The translations under genes were made by a program, and so were the position numbers. This document shows, one piece after another, positions 63,166 through 64,000 of a stretch of 64,000 bases of DNA. The DNA lies in NCBI RefSeq assembly GCF_026222555.1, contig NZ_CP098511.1, positions 1,717,501-1,781,500 of the forward strand, read 5' to 3'. Below the pieces are notes generated by a model. The model was not told where the DNA came from, searched no databases, and saw only the letters and a program-made list of their open reading frames with translations. The stretch's first letter is position 1, and every line of letters starts with the position of its first letter. This DNA comes from Aquimarina sp. ERC-38 (GTDB taxonomy: Bacteria > Bacteroidota > Bacteroidia > Flavobacteriales > Flavobacteriaceae).

Positions 63166-64000
63166 CTACAACTTTACAGTTTTAATTTCAATAGTATTTG
63201 GAGAAAGACCTTCTGAACTTGCTTTTATTTTGATTGTGCCTTCTTCTAAAGATGATTTGACAATAAGCAAACATTTTCCGTAGAAAGCTTTGATAAAAGG
63301 TTCTTGAAAAGACTCTAAAGAAGCAGAGTTACCGTTACCGACAGCTTTAAACGCACCGTTTCCGTTTACCTCAAAATTCACCAGGTTTTCCGCATTTGGG
63401 CATAAGTTACCGTCTTTATCCTCAATTCTTACCGTTATAAAGGATAAATCTTTACCATCTGCATCTATTTTAACACGATCTGCAATTAATTTAATTTTGG
63501 CAGGTTTCCCGGCAGTTTTAATTTCTTTGCTTACCAGCTTTTTTCCGTTTTTATAACCTACCACTTTGATACTTCCCGGTTGATACGGAACCTCCCAGGA
63601 TAATCGATATTTGGATTTAAAAATACCTCGGTTAAAATTATATCCTTCTGTTTCAAATCCCCTGTATTCTGTAAATACATCGGTCAGGTCTTTTCCTTTA
63701 ACCTTTTTACCGAAGGATTTTCCATTTACAAACAATTCGGCTTCATCACAATTAGTATAGGCAAAGACCGGGATGGTTTCTCCTTTTTTTTCTTCCCAGT
63801 TCCAATGTGGTAATACGTGAATCATAGGTTCTGTGGTCCATTGGCTTTGATATAGATAAAACCGGTCTTTAGGGAAACCGCATAGGTCTACCGGAGCAAA
63901 ATAAGAAGCGTGAGACGGCCAGTCGTCATTCCAGTAACCATTAGTAGAATTATCTTTACCACCGTAAGGAGTTGGTTCGCCCAAATAATCAAATCCGGTC
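63166..64000 (-). CDS. GH2 family beta-galactosidase-like enzyme, C-terminal part only
   Basis: The frame is open to the window edge; at the edge it reads TGFDYLGEPTPYGG, a late-barrel motif of GH2 beta-galactosidases, so the start lies outside. The visible 278 codons cover the end of the TIM barrel (DLCGFPKDRFYLYQSQW) and C-terminal beta domains: a DUF4982-like segment (IPVFAYTNCDEAELFVNGKS, KVVGYKNGKKLVSKEIKTAG) and an Ig-like tail (FITVRIEDKDGNLCPNAENL). The catalytic residues are not in the window. The next GH2 gene follows 36 bp downstream. The pair shares family but this one has the standard FDYLGEPTPY context. Confidence 0.88.
   Translation of the reverse strand, partial: TGFDYLGEPTPYGGKDNSTNGYWNDDWPSHASYFAPVDLCGFPKDRFYLYQSQWTTEPMIHVLPHWNWEEKKGETIPVFAYTNCDEAELFVNGKSFGKKVKGKDLTDVFTEYRGFETEGYNFNRGIFKSKYRLSWEVPYQPGSIKVVGYKNGKKLVSKEIKTAGKPAKIKLIADRVKIDADGKDLSFITVRIEDKDGNLCPNAENLVNFEVNGNGAFKAVGNGNSASLESFQEPFIKAFYGKCLLIVKSSLEEGTIKIKASSEGLSPNTIEIKTVKL

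Noticed and set aside
63166..63984. Start of the last gene at TTG 63984
   Set aside because: The frame stays open upstream and reads TGFDYLGEP, an internal GH2 motif, so this is not a start.

Overview
The window comes from a marine flavobacterium (Bacteroidota, probably Flavobacteriaceae). The evidence is AT-rich DNA, a SusC/SusD pair, type IX secretion (T9SS) C-terminal sorting domains, promoters of the TAnnTTTG type, a retinal-forming blh/crtY pair, and a large set of sulfatases and red-algal galactan hydrolases.

Layout. 1-5.8 kb: a two-gene envelope/membrane unit, a frameshifted AbiF/AbiD-type HEPN gene with a compact candidate small RNA directly in front of it, and a GT2 glycosyltransferase. 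5.9-8.8 kb: a light-sensing regulator locus. An AraC-type regulator is followed by a separate BLUF photoreceptor, and these converge on a single-chain AraC-BLUF fusion; the two stop codons share one CTAG. 9.1-12.7 kb: an ECF sigma factor, a membrane protein in the anti-sigma position, an outer-membrane barrel protein and a secreted protein. 12.9-18.6 kb: the leucine operon leuC-leuD-leuA-leuB on the minus strand. Its spacers hold two heptamer tandem arrays, a 161-bp palindromic element, gene debris and a REP-like element. 19.07 kb: initiator tRNA-fMet with a 58-bp duplication of its 3' end plus terminator. A 240-bp MITE-like family occurs as two full copies (19.3 and 24.6 kb) and one remnant (12.7 kb). 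19.6-24.5 kb: aldehyde dehydrogenase, Blh, lycopene cyclase and an AAA ATPase.

25.1-64 kb: a polysaccharide-utilisation locus. The plus-strand arm is SusC, SusD, a surface lipoprotein, sulfatase, a DUF5060/DUF4038-like hydrolase, GH29, GH3, GH3 and sulfatase. It meets, at a bidirectional terminator, a minus-strand arm read as sulfatase, GH28-like, GH16, GH28-like, GH117 and a beta-helix T9SS protein. Beyond an IS5-family insertion lies a fourth sulfatase. After an IS1634-type insertion with an 88-bp target duplication come two GH2 enzymes (one cut by the window edge), a twelve-Asp-box T9SS protein and a small carbohydrate-binding-like T9SS protein. GH16 plus GH117 plus GH2 plus GH29 plus sulfatases points to a sulfated agar/porphyran-type galactan. 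SusCD would import oligomers cut at the surface; periplasmic and lipid-anchored sulfatases and exo-glycosidases would finish them. No PUL regulator and no sulfatase-maturing enzyme is in the window.

The most notable items are the AbiF gene with its terminator-ended RNA leader, the split and fused AraC/BLUF pair, the PUL enzymes that lack canonical catalytic motifs (two GH28-like, one GH2), and the long target duplication of the IS1634-type element.
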